From Prescottella agglutinans (GTDB lineage: Bacteria; Actinomycetota; Actinomycetes; Mycobacteriales; Mycobacteriaceae), in contig NZ_RKLP01000005.1 in the NCBI RefSeq assembly GCF_004011865.1, forward strand, positions 186,001-250,000: a stretch of 64,000 nt of DNA. Reading direction: 5' to 3'. The notes beneath the pieces are model-generated. The model worked only from the letters and a program-made list of their open reading frames with translations. It had not been told where the DNA came from and made no database searches. Both the position numbers and the translations under genes were made by a program. Below are positions 1 through 7,320 of this stretch, piece by piece. Position 1 is the first letter of the stretch; the number at the start of each line of letters is the position of its first letter.

Positions 1-1
1 C

Positions 2-985
2 GAGATTCCTGCCGATCTTTCCGGGGAGTTCGCGTTCGGCGCCGGCCAATCCCTCACGCTCCGCCGCACCGTGGACGGCGTCGAGCACCGCCGCGCGTAC
101 TCCATCTGCGCCCCGATCGGATCCAACCCCCGTATCGGGGTCCGCGAGGTCGCCGACGGACTCTTCTCGAACTGGTTGGTCCACCAGGTACGCCGGGGCG
201 ACAGGATCGATGTCCAACCCCCGTCCGGCTCGTTCGTCGCGGACCCCACCGCCGGTGGCCGGCACGTCCTGATCGCGGCGGGCTCCGGGATCACGCCGAT
301 GCTCTCGATCGCCGCGACGATGCTCGCCAACCCCGAAACCGAAGTGGTTCTCCTCTACGGGAATCGGCGCACACGTTCGGTGATGTTCGCCGAGGAGATC
401 GCCGACCTCAAGGATCGATACGGTGCGCGCTTCCACGTCGTCCACGTGCTGTCTCGGGAGCCCCGTGAGGTGGAACTCTTCACCGGCCGTCTCGACGCCG
501 ACCGACTCCGCGCGATCTTCGACGCCGTGGTGCCGATCGCCGGTGTCGATCATTTCTGGTTGTGCGGGCCGTACGGCATGGTCACCGACGCCGAAGTCGT
601 ACTCGGCGAACTGGGCGTCGACCCGAAGCGTGTCCACCACGAACTGTTCTACGTCGACGACGTACCCCCGCCCCCGGCACGCCACCGTGACGAGGCTGTC
701 ACCGGCCCCAGCAGCGAGGTCACCCTCGTCCTCGACGGACGCTCCACCACCGCGACGTTGCCGCGGGACGAGACGATCCTCGACGCAGCAGAGAGGTACC
801 GATCCGATCTGCCGTTCGCCTGCAAGGGCGGAGTATGCGGAACCTGCCGCGCGAAGGTCACCCACGGTGACGTCGACATGCGGCGCAACTATGCGCTCGA
901 GGACTACGAGGTCGATGCCGGCTTCGTCCTCACCTGCCAGAGCTATCCGGACAGCGACGACGTGACCGTCGACTTCGACGCCTGA
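2..985 (+). CDS. paaE: Phenylacetyl-CoA epoxidase reductase subunit PaaE (5' end outside window)
   Basis: Passes electrons from NAD(P)H through FAD and a [2Fe-2S] centre to the PaaABC oxygenase that epoxidises phenylacetyl-CoA. The frame is open from base 2, so the N-terminus lies before the window; the GTG at 71 is internal. In order the protein shows an FAD-binding barrel (RAYSIC), an NAD-binding part (AAGSGITPML, then WLCGPYGM) and a C-terminal plant-type ferredoxin domain with the cysteine pattern CKGGVCGTC plus a later LTC. The paaK gene follows 66 bp downstream on the same strand, which supports a paa operon. Other class IB reductases share this architecture; the neighbour decides the name. 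Confidence 0.88.
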   Translation, partial: EIPADLSGEFAFGAGQSLTLRRTVDGVEHRRAYSICAPIGSNPRIGVREVADGLFSNWLVHQVRRGDRIDVQPPSGSFVADPTAGGRHVLIAAGSGITPMLSIAATMLANPETEVVLLYGNRRTRSVMFAEEIADLKDRYGARFHVVHVLSREPREVELFTGRLDADRLRAIFDAVVPIAGVDHFWLCGPYGMVTDAEVVLGELGVDPKRVHHELFYVDDVPPPPARHRDEAVTGPSSEVTLVLDGRSTTATLPRDETILDAAERYRSDLPFACKGGVCGTCRAKVTHGDVDMRRNYALEDYEVDAGFVLTCQSYPDSDDVTVDFDA

Positions 986-1051
986 CCGCCCGGCCCCGCC
1001 CTTCACCACATCGACCCCAGTCGCACCCGACCGCGCCACCCGGAGACCACT

Positions 1052-2347
1052 ATGACCAGCACCGTCACCCCGTCACAGGATATCGAATTCGCAACGCGGG
1101 ACCGGATCTCGTCCCTGCAGCTCGAGCGCCTCCAGTGGTCGCTGCGCCACTCCTACGAGAACGTCCCGCACTATCGGAAAGCGTTCGACGACGCCGGGGT
1201 CCACCCCAGCGATCTGAAGGACCTCGGCGACCTCGCGAAGTTCCCGTTCACCACGAAGGCAGATCTGCGGGACAACTACCCGTTCGGAATGTTCGCAGTG
1301 CCGCAGGATCACGTGTCACGAATTCACGCCTCGTCGGGAACGACGGGCCGTCCCACTGTGGTCGGGTACACCGCGACCGACCTCGACAACTGGGCCGACC
1401 TTATTGCGCGTAGCCTTCGCGCCGGCGGCGTGCAGCCGTCCGACAAGGTCCACGTCGCCTACGGGTACGGACTGTTCACCGGTGGGCTCGGCGCCCACTA
1501 CGGCGCGGAACGGCTGGGCTGCACGGTCATTCCGATGTCGGGAGGGATGACCGAGCGGCAGATCCAGCTGATCGAGGACTTCCGTCCGGACGCGATCATG
1601 GTCACCCCGTCGTACATGCTCACGATCGTCGACGCGATGCTCGCCAAGGGAATCGATCCGGCCGGAACGTCACTGCGCACGGGCGTCTTCGGAGCGGAGC
1701 CGTGGACCGAGGAGATGCGCGGCGAACTCGAGCAGCAGTTGGGTATGGACGCCGTCGACATCTACGGACTGTCCGAGGTCATGGGTCCTGGGGTCGCGAT
1801 GGAGTGTGTGGAAACCAAGGACGGCCTTCACATCTGGGAGGACCACTTCTATCCGGAGGTGATCGACCCGGTCACCGGCGAGGTGCTGCCCGACGGTGAG
1901 GAGGGCGAACTCGTCTTCACCTCGCTCACCAAGGAGGCGATGCCGATCGTTCGCTACCGCACCCGCGACCTCACCCGACTGCTACCGGGCACCGCGCGCA
2001 CGATGCGCCGTATGCAGAAGGTGACCGGCCGAACCGACGACATGATCATCCTGCGCGGGGTCAATCTCTTCCCGACGCAGATCGAGGAGCTCATTCTCGC
2101 GGTGACCGGTCTGGCTCCCCAGTTCCAGTGCGTTCTCGACCGCCCCGGCCGCATGGACGAGCTGACCGTCCGCGTCGAGTCCCGGCCGAACAGCTCGACT
2201 CACGAGGCCGATCAGCAGGCCGGCAGGCTGCGGCAGTTGGTGAAGGATCGCATCGGTGTCACCGTCGCGGTGGAGGTCCTGTCCCCGGGGAGCCTGGACC
2301 GATCGATCGGCAAGGCCCGGCGCCTGATCGACAATCGACCTTCCTGA
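1052..2347 (+). CDS. paaK: Phenylacetate-CoA ligase PaaK
   Basis: Activates phenylacetate to phenylacetyl-CoA with ATP, the entry step of the aerobic phenylacetate pathway. The 431-residue length is usual for the family. The AMP-binding loop SSGTTGRP is at residues 94-101, followed by the DIYGLSE region near residue 235 and the hinge motif GRTDDMIILRG near residue 326, where PaaK-type ligases differ from other adenylating enzymes. It follows paaE on the same strand and ends just before a strong terminator shared with the convergent TetR gene. Cytosolic. Confidence 0.93.
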   Translation: MTSTVTPSQDIEFATRDRISSLQLERLQWSLRHSYENVPHYRKAFDDAGVHPSDLKDLGDLAKFPFTTKADLRDNYPFGMFAVPQDHVSRIHASSGTTGRPTVVGYTATDLDNWADLIARSLRAGGVQPSDKVHVAYGYGLFTGGLGAHYGAERLGCTVIPMSGGMTERQIQLIEDFRPDAIMVTPSYMLTIVDAMLAKGIDPAGTSLRTGVFGAEPWTEEMRGELEQQLGMDAVDIYGLSEVMGPGVAMECVETKDGLHIWEDHFYPEVIDPVTGEVLPDGEEGELVFTSLTKEAMPIVRYRTRDLTRLLPGTARTMRRMQKVTGRTDDMIILRGVNLFPTQIEELILAVTGLAPQFQCVLDRPGRMDELTVRVESRPNSSTHEADQQAGRLRQLVKDRIGVTVAVEVLSPGSLDRSIGKARRLIDNRPS

Positions 2348-2353
2348 AAATAG

Positions 2354-2388
2354 CTGGGGCGCCTCGGATCCGATCCGAGGCGCCCCAG
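2354..2388. terminator. Bidirectional terminator between paaK and the TetR gene
   Basis: Perfect 17-bp inverted repeat (CTGGGGCGCCTCGGATC and its complement) with a one-base loop, 7 bp after the paaK stop. It separates two convergent genes, so it can end both transcripts. Confidence 0.85.
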
Positions 2389-2423
2389 TTCTCGTCGGTC
2401 TGCCCGCCCCGGGAACCCCGGGG

Positions 2424-3032
2424 TCAGGCCCTCATCCCGTCGAAGGTCAGCGCGACTACCGCGTCCGCGAGCTCGGCGACCGATTCGCCCCCGCGCGGCC
2501 GGTACCACTCGATCAGCGAGTTGACCATCCCGAACACCAGCCGGCTCGTGAGGGCCGGATCGATCCCCGGCCTGAGGTCGCCTTCCTCGGCGGCGGCCAC
2601 CACCAGATCACTGACGAAGGCATCGAATTCCCGGCGGCGCGCGAGGGCACGTCGTTCGACTGCCGTGTTCCCACGAACCCTGAGAAGCAATGTCACGTAG
2701 GGAAGCTCGGTCACGAGCACCTCGACGCTTCGCCGCACCAGGTACTCGAGTCGATCGATGGACCGACCGCTCGTCACCTGATCTTCGGTCGTGACCGCGA
2801 AGAGCGCGTTGAGGGCCCGGGCCAGCGCGAGCTCCAGGAGCTCGGCCTTGCCGGACACGTGGTGATAGATCGACGACTTCGTGATGCCGAGCCGCTGGGC
2901 AAGCGCCTCCATGCTGGTGCCGTCGTACCCCTTGTCGTTGAACACCTTCACCGCAACGGCGAGCAACGAGTCGAGATCGTATCCCGGTCGCCCGGGCGAC
3001 CCCGTTCTTCGGGCTGGACCTGCCGCCGCCAT
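2424..3032 (-). CDS. TetR-family regulator, probably PaaR-like repressor of the paa genes
   Basis: A 202-residue DNA-binding protein with an N-terminal helix-turn-helix (MEALAQRLGITKSSIYHHV, about residues 41-59) and a helical C-terminal ligand domain. The ATG at 3032 has an AAGGAA ribosome site 8 bases upstream. It is convergent with paaK at the end of the paa operon, the usual place for the actinobacterial phenylacetyl-CoA-responsive repressor. A perfect palindrome 62 bp upstream of the start suggests autoregulation. The ligand is inferred from context only. Confidence 0.75.
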   Translation of the reverse strand: MAAAGPARRTGSPGRPGYDLDSLLAVAVKVFNDKGYDGTSMEALAQRLGITKSSIYHHVSGKAELLELALARALNALFAVTTEDQVTSGRSIDRLEYLVRRSVEVLVTELPYVTLLLRVRGNTAVERRALARRREFDAFVSDLVVAAAEEGDLRPGIDPALTSRLVFGMVNSLIEWYRPRGGESVAELADAVVALTFDGMRA

Positions 3033-3093
3033 CTCGCGCGTTCCTTCCAGGACGTGGACACCCCGCCTCAGAACGTGCGGCTCGACGTCAGCC

Positions 3094-3109
3094 TACCGAA
3101 GGTTCGGTA
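3094..3109. promoter_or_regulatory. Palindromic operator upstream of the TetR gene
   Basis: TACCGAA-GG-TTCGGTA is a perfect dyad with 7-bp arms, 62 bp upstream of the TetR start. It has the size and symmetry of a TetR operator. If this protein is PaaR, the same motif should recur before the paa operon outside the window. Confidence 0.6.
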
Positions 3110-3155
3110 ATCCCCGTGGGCCGACCGCCGGATCAGGATGCCCCCGGGCACGACA

Positions 3156-3198
3156 ACGACCACTCCCCCCGCGCTGTGCACGCGGGGGGAGTGGTCGT
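3156..3198 (-). terminator. Terminator of the SDR/cupin operon
   Basis: 18-bp perfect inverted repeat (ACGACCACTCCCCCCGCG and its complement) with a 7-base loop, 15 bp past the stop of the SDR gene. No T tract follows; placement and stability support termination. Confidence 0.7.
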
Positions 3199-3212
3199 GC
3201 CGGGCCGCGGGG

Positions 3213-3995
3213 CTACGGCAGCACCGCGCCGCCGTCCACGTGCAGAGACTGCCCGGTGACGTTGGCCGCGTCGGCCGAGAGCAGGTACGCGACGGCTCCG
3301 GCGACGTCCTCGACGGTCTGCGGGCGCTTCATCGGGATGAGCTGGTCGACCATCGCGCCGAAGATCTGCTCGGGCGCCACCCCGGCGAGGGCCGGGTCGT
3401 GCTCGGCGAGCCAGCCGGCGGACTGTCGCCACATATCCGTCCAGATCAGTCCGGGCAGAACCGCATTGACGCGAACGGAGGGGGCGAGCGCACGGGCCGA
3501 CGACTGGGTCAACGCTAGCACCGCCGCCTTCGAGGAACCGTAGGCGGTCAGCAGCTCGTGCCCGTTCCGGGCCGCGATCGAGGAGAAGTTGACCACGGAC
3601 CCTTCGCGAGCACGCGTGGCCAGCTCCGCGGCGAAGGCCTGAATGGCGAAGAAGACCCCGCGGACGTTGACCGCGTATGTCTTGTCCCAGGTGTCCACGT
3701 CGAGTGCGTCGTACGGCCAGAATCCGCCGAGGCCGGCCACGTTGACGAGACCGTCGAGGTCGTCGTGCGCGGCGAAGGCTTCCGCGACGGCCGCCTGCAA
3801 CGCACCCGCGTCGCAGATGTCCACCACGTGGGTGGTCACCGTCACCCCGCGGGACCCCACTGCGGCAGCGGTTTCCGCCAGCCGCTCCTTGTCGATGTCG
3901 AGCAGTGCCACACCCCGGCCGTCGGCGGACATCCGTTCGGCGACACCGCGCCCCAGGCCGCCTCCGGCACCCGTGACGAGGACCGCGCCCGCCAT
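3213..3995 (-). CDS. Short-chain dehydrogenase/reductase next to a cupin
   Basis: NAD(P)-dependent oxidoreductase of 260 residues. The cofactor loop TGAGGGLG is near residue 8, the NVAG motif follows, and the catalytic set is Ser in FSSIAARNG and Tyr-Lys in AYGSSK. The C-terminal LHVDGGAVLP is typical of classical SDRs. Its ATG directly follows the TAG stop of the cupin gene, so the two are co-translated and likely act in one pathway, probably reduction or oxidation of a hydroxyketone-like compound. The substrate cannot be read from sequence. Confidence 0.85.
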   Translation of the reverse strand: MAGAVLVTGAGGGLGRGVAERMSADGRGVALLDIDKERLAETAAAVGSRGVTVTTHVVDICDAGALQAAVAEAFAAHDDLDGLVNVAGLGGFWPYDALDVDTWDKTYAVNVRGVFFAIQAFAAELATRAREGSVVNFSSIAARNGHELLTAYGSSKAAVLALTQSSARALAPSVRVNAVLPGLIWTDMWRQSAGWLAEHDPALAGVAPEQIFGAMVDQLIPMKRPQTVEDVAGAVAYLLSADAANVTGQSLHVDGGAVLP

Positions 3996-4580
3996 CTAGC
4001 GGCCCGTCCGAGCAGGCAGATGCGCGACCGCGTCGTTCGCCGCGGCGAGGTCGTAGAGCAGGTCGTGCGTGATGACCCCGGCGACGGTGCCATCCTCGTT
4101 GTATCCGACGATCGGACCGTGGAAGATGCCGAACATCAAGGATTCCACCTCCTGCTTAGGCAGGTGGACGATGCCGGCCGGTTCGTAGATGTAGTGGTTG
4201 GGGCCGATGGACTCCGCCTCACCCTCGTACGCCCAGCGGCCGAAGATGTTGAACGCCTCCGCGGCGCCGCAATGCATGTGCAGCGGGGCCTGCGCATTCT
4301 CCGCCACGTACAGCAGGATCGAGGCCGCGCCGGTCGTCTCGTTGATGTTCAGGAGCTTGAAAGACGTACCCGGCATCGGGAACGGGGTCCACGGGATGTC
4401 GTCGCAGTTGTTGACCCGGGAGGCGAGACTGAGCGTCGGCCCGGTCACCGGGGAACTCGCGCGGGCGAAGACCTCGGCGACCGGAGCGTTGGACTGCGGG
4501 TCGATCTCGGGACCGGCCAGTTGCGGGCGGATCGGCTCGACCACACGAGCATCGTCATGGTGAGTGGCGTTGACAGACAT
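3996..4580 (-). CDS. Cupin protein of the 2,4'-dihydroxyacetophenone dioxygenase-like type (copy A)
   Basis: Single-domain cupin of 194 residues. Likely metal ligands are His101 and His103 (HMH), Glu108 and His139 (AGIVHLP), a 3-His/1-Glu set as in mononuclear iron or nickel dioxygenases. An in-frame ATG at 4613 exists, but AGGAGG 7 bases before 4580 fixes this start. Its core (IPWT..PMPGT.FKLL) matches the cupin at 8287-8820, and each copy sits with a dehydrogenase and a LysR gene. A role in C-C cleavage of a hydroxy- or diketone is an inference from the family; a sensor role (ChrR-like) is the alternative. Confidence 0.7.
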   Translation of the reverse strand: MSVNATHHDDARVVEPIRPQLAGPEIDPQSNAPVAEVFARASSPVTGPTLSLASRVNNCDDIPWTPFPMPGTSFKLLNINETTGAASILLYVAENAQAPLHMHCGAAEAFNIFGRWAYEGEAESIGPNHYIYEPAGIVHLPKQEVESLMFGIFHGPIVGYNEDGTVAGVITHDLLYDLAAANDAVAHLPARTGR

Positions 4581-4644
4581 CGGATTTCCTCCTGGATTCG
4601 GGGACTCACCCATGCTCCGATGTGGCGGCCGTCACGTCCATGAC

Positions 4645-4677
4645 GTATTCTCACCCGACCGTTAGACGAATACCTAA
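4645..4677. promoter_or_regulatory. Possible LysR binding dyads in the divergent promoter
   Basis: Between the divergent cupin and LysR genes lie GTATTC-N17-GAATAC (4645-4673) and overlapping TTAG-N8-CTAA (4662-4677). LysR proteins usually bind such interrupted dyads between divergent genes. Neither is a perfect T-N11-A box. Confidence 0.4.
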
Positions 4678-4688
4678 GGTCGTGCACG

Positions 4689-5591
4689 ATGGATCTGAAT
4701 CTACGGCTCGTGCGCTACTTCGTGGCTGTCGCCGACGCCGGGACCTTCACGAAAGCAGCTGAGCAACTGCACATTGCGACGCCGTCACTGAGCCAACAGG
4801 TGCGCAAGCTCGAAGAGACGCTGGGCGTCTCACTGCTCGAGCGTGACCACCGCGGAGCTCGTCTCACCGAAGCCGGGCGGGACTTCCTCGAGGAGAGCCG
4901 GGCGCTGTTGGTGGCCGCCGAATCTGCGGTGGGCGCGGCCCGTCGCCACAAGCGCAGCTCGTCCGGGAAGGTGCGCCTCGGATTCCTTGCCGGCGGCGCC
5001 GGGGAGCTGACCCGGCCGATCGTCGACGAGTTCCATCGACGAGAACCCGACGTGGAACTGGAACTGACACAGCTGGCGTGGGGGGACGAGCTGTCGGCCT
5101 TGACCTCCGGTCGGGTCGACATGGTCGTCGCCCGCCCGCCTCTCGAGTCGCACCCCCGGCTACGCCGGGTCGTTCTGTTCGAGGAGCCCCGTGTCCTGCT
5201 GATGGCACACGACCACCCGTTGGCCCGCCGACGGAAGCTACGAATCGCCGACCTCGCCGACGTCGTTCAGGTGGACACCCGAGAAGGGACCCGAGACTGG
5301 CGCAACTGGTGGTCGATCGATCCGCGGCCGGACGGCACACGTCCCACCTACGGCCCCATGGTGAACAGCATCGAGGAGATGGTCCAGGTCGTCGCGACCA
5401 CCGATGCGGTCGCGATCACCGGTGCAGGCGTTGCCAGCCTGTTCCGGCGAGCGGACACCACCTCGCGACTCATCGCGGACGCCGCGCCGTCGACCGTCGA
5501 GCTCGTCTTCCTGGCCTCGGACATGCCCAGCGCCGTCGAACGTTTCGTAGCGGTTGCGCTCGGACTGAGCGCAGTCCTCGGTACCCGCTGA
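4689..5591 (+). CDS. LysR-family regulator (copy A)
   Basis: A 300-residue activator with an N-terminal winged helix (FTKAAEQLHIATPSLSQQVR, residues 20-39) and a periplasmic-binding-like effector domain. Divergent from the cupin/SDR operon with 108 bp between starts, the classic arrangement for a LysR protein controlling its neighbour. Its effector domain holds the stretch DPRPDGTRP, also found as NPRPDGTRA in the LysR protein at 7321-8241, so the regulators as well as the cupins are paralogues. Confidence 0.88.
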   Translation: MDLNLRLVRYFVAVADAGTFTKAAEQLHIATPSLSQQVRKLEETLGVSLLERDHRGARLTEAGRDFLEESRALLVAAESAVGAARRHKRSSSGKVRLGFLAGGAGELTRPIVDEFHRREPDVELELTQLAWGDELSALTSGRVDMVVARPPLESHPRLRRVVLFEEPRVLLMAHDHPLARRRKLRIADLADVVQVDTREGTRDWRNWWSIDPRPDGTRPTYGPMVNSIEEMVQVVATTDAVAITGAGVASLFRRADTTSRLIADAAPSTVELVFLASDMPSAVERFVAVALGLSAVLGTR

Positions 5592-6159
5592 CCAGGCGGG
5601 TTCCCATGCGCCGTCAAGCGCCACGGTGCTGGAACTGACCGGCCGCCTCCCGGCATGCGCTACGCACCTCGTCCAGACGACGGCGAACGAACGGACGACC
5701 GTCGTGGCGACACCGAGACTCCGGCGAACCGGGCAGCCGGCTCCTGCGAAGCCTGCAAAGGGAGATAGCTACACCAACACCCCCCGACGCGCTCCGCCCT
5801 TGATCCACCCCGATCCCCCTGGCCTCCCTCGAAGGCAGAGCCCGCCAAGAAGTCCGTTCCCCTGCACATCTTCCCGAGCATTTAACAAACGCCCAATAGA
5901 TTCAATAATTACTACAATCCCAATTGTACTAAGGTTCAAAATTAACACCAGTCAACCAATTTGCTAACGTGGCCACTGGTATCGATATTTCGACCATGTG
6001 GCGAAGAATCACATTACTGCCCAGTAGATTTGCGGAATCGTTAACACTCTTGATCGGCACGTAATAGCGTGTCGTGCGTTGCAAGGGATCCGACGGCCTA
6101 ACCTTGCAACGACCACCCCCTAGAACAGGCCGCCATATGGAATCCAGAGGTGAATCTGT
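5592..6159. other. Long intergenic region with an AT-rich block
   Basis: 568 bp with no convincing gene. 5881-5940 drops to about 30 percent GC in otherwise strongly GC-rich DNA, and low GC continues to about 6060. A 10-bp inverted repeat (CGTTGCAAGG at 6077-6086, CCTTGCAACG at 6102-6111) sits 50 bp before the next start. This looks like the promoter region of the small-gene cluster and could be a target of an AT-binding silencer such as Lsr2. An open frame at 5626-5967 has proline/arginine-rich, gene-unlike composition. Confidence 0.5.
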
Positions 6160-6577
6160 ATGAGCATTCGGAACAAGGCAGCACTCGCCGGCGTCCTCGC
6201 CGGCGCCGCAGCGATGACCGCCCTCGGCGCGGGCGTCGCCCAGGCAAGGTAATCCGCAGCGGCCAACCGCGGACTACCAAATGTGTGGAAACGTCCTCAG
6301 TGGTGGTGCCGGGGTTGGTGGCGTTTCCGTCACCGGCACTCTGAGCACCGGCGGGACCTACACCGCCACCACGGCCGCTGACGGCGGGTACTGCCTGCAG
6401 GGCAACGCAGCCATGAAGACCGCCGTTCTCGGCGGCGCCAAGGTCACGTTGGTCGGCAACTCCGGAGCGGTCAACTTCGGAACGTGGGGGACGTCGGGTA
6501 TCGGCACTCTCGACTTCTTTACCCATCAGGATTCGGTGTACACCAATTCTGCCTACGGATTCAACGGCACTCTCTGA
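6160..6577 (+). pseudogene. Secreted protein gene interrupted by a +1 frameshift
   Basis: Frame 1 from ATG 6160 (AGAGGTGA ribosome site) encodes a clear Sec signal peptide, MSIRNKAALAGVLAG then AAAMTALGAGVAQA, and stops at 6252. The next frame is open from before 6242 to 6577 and continues with a mature-type, Gly/Thr/Ser-rich sequence (GNPQRPTADYQMCGNVLSGG) of about 110 residues with two Cys (MCGN and GYCLQG) that could form a disulfide. Deleting one base near 6246 (GCAAGGT to GCAGGT) joins them as AQA followed by GNPQ, a good signal peptidase site. Either the gene is broken, the sequence has an error, or expression uses frameshifting. The family is not recognised. Confidence 0.65.
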
Positions 6578-6592
6578 TCCGTTTGCACGCTG

Positions 6593-6632
6593 TTCATTGC
6601 CCCTCGGCATCCCTTTGCCGGGGGGCAATGAA
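6593..6632 (+). terminator. Hairpin between the secreted protein and the small ORFs
   Basis: Outer arms TTCATTGCCCC (6593-6603) and GGGGCAATGAA (6622-6632), with an inner CGGCA/TGCCG stem. No T tract. It may be a partial terminator or an mRNA-stabilising element that sets the expression ratio within the cluster. Confidence 0.55.
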
Positions 6633-6672
6633 TGGTGACTCATGCAGCGACATACCTCTGGAAAGGAAATAC

Positions 6673-6783
6673 ATGTCCTACGATCTCCTCGCAGCCCTGC
6701 GCACATTCGTGATGGGGATGGCGCCGGTCCTCGGCGGATCTCTCACAGGCCTGAACACCATGTCCGGCAACGGCTACTCCTAG
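6673..6783 (+). CDS. Small ORF 1, 36 residues
   Basis: Starts at ATG 6673 behind AAAGGA with five bases spacing. The peptide begins MSYDLLAALRTFVMGMAPVL and ends GNGYS: a hydrophobic or amphipathic N-terminal half, a Gly/Ser/Asn-rich tail, no Cys and no signal peptide. First of four similar-sized ORFs, each with its own ribosome site. In related mycolata, tandem signal-less peptides (PorA/PorH of Corynebacterium) form outer-membrane channels; that comparison rests on size, composition and arrangement only. No homologue recognised. Confidence 0.55.
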   Translation: MSYDLLAALRTFVMGMAPVLGGSLTGLNTMSGNGYS

Positions 6784-6808
6784 CAGCACGAAATCCTACG
6801 GAGGAACG

Positions 6809-6928
6809 ATGCTCTCGATTCAGAACGCAACCAGCTCTCTCGGCCAGACCGTCGAGCAGATGCTCCCGATCCTGTTCCTGGTCCTGGTGCAGCAACCCAT
6901 GACGCTGTCCCTGGGCACACCGGCCTGA
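6809..6928 (+). CDS. Small ORF 2, 39 residues
   Basis: ATG at 6809 follows GGAGG by four bases, a strong ribosome site. The peptide starts MLSIQNATSSLGQTVEQ and has a central hydrophobic run (MLPILFLVLVQQP) long enough for a short membrane helix. No Cys and no signal peptidase site. It lies 25 bp after small ORF 1 and is probably co-transcribed with it. Unknown function. Confidence 0.55.
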   Translation: MLSIQNATSSLGQTVEQMLPILFLVLVQQPMTLSLGTPA

Positions 6929-6962
6929 CTCGGATAGCAACCAGCAGAAAGGAAGTATCAAC

Positions 6963-7079
6963 GTGGATTTCCGGCAGCTCTTGACAGATCTACTCCGGGT
7001 GGGGATGGGCTCGTGGATGGGTGGTGATTACACCGGTTCAGGCCGGCTCGGCACCGACTTCCTCAAAGCACTCTCGTAA
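6963..7079 (+). CDS. Small ORF 3, 38 residues, GTG start
   Basis: GTG at 6963 preceded by GAAAGGAAG. The peptide reads MDFRQLLTDLLRVGMGSWMG and continues with a Gly-rich middle (GGDYTGSG) and DFLKALS at the end. The N-terminal half could form an amphipathic helix. It lies 34 bp after ORF 2 and 9 bp before ORF 4. No homologue recognised; the start is chosen from the ribosome site. Confidence 0.5.
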   Translation: MDFRQLLTDLLRVGMGSWMGGDYTGSGRLGTDFLKALS

Positions 7080-7088
7080 GGAGACATC

Positions 7089-7205
7089 ATGCTCGGAAAG
7101 TTCTTCGACGGATCCCTCGACCTCGTCTATATCTTTGGCAACCTCACGTTGGTCGGCCTCTACACGGCGTCGAGCCAGGGTGGCGGCTGGCAGAGCCTCG
7201 GCTGA
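7089..7205 (+). CDS. Small ORF 4, 38 residues
   Basis: ATG at 7089 follows AAGGAG with five bases spacing. The peptide starts MLGKFFDGSLDLVYIFGNLT, remains hydrophobic, and ends in a Gly/Ser/Trp-rich tail (QGGGWQSLG). Last gene of the cluster, 26 bp before a strong terminator. No Cys, no signal peptide, no recognised family. Confidence 0.55.
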   Translation: MLGKFFDGSLDLVYIFGNLTLVGLYTASSQGGGWQSLG

Positions 7206-7231
7206 CAACCCTCGAGGCACGCCTAATGCAC

Positions 7232-7260
7232 AGAGCCCCCACCGGACAGGTGGGGGCTCT
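7232..7260 (+). terminator. Terminator of the small-ORF cluster
   Basis: Perfect 12-bp arms AGAGCCCCCACC and GGTGGGGGCTCT around a 5-base loop, directly after small ORF 4. It closes the transcript and separates it from the opposing LysR gene. Confidence 0.85.
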
Positions 7261-7320
7261 TGCGCTGCCGGCATTCCGGCCGACACCAGGTGGTCGCGCT
7301 CCTGTGACGAGCCCCAATCT

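Noticed and set aside
5626-5967. 113-codon frame between LysR and the secreted protein gene
   Set aside because: Pro/Arg-rich translation, no ribosome site, runs into the AT-rich promoter block.
6673-7205. Leaderless multi-peptide bacteriocin as the identity of the small ORFs
   Set aside because: Sizes fit, but the peptides are not strongly cationic and no exporter or immunity gene is adjacent; left open, not asserted.
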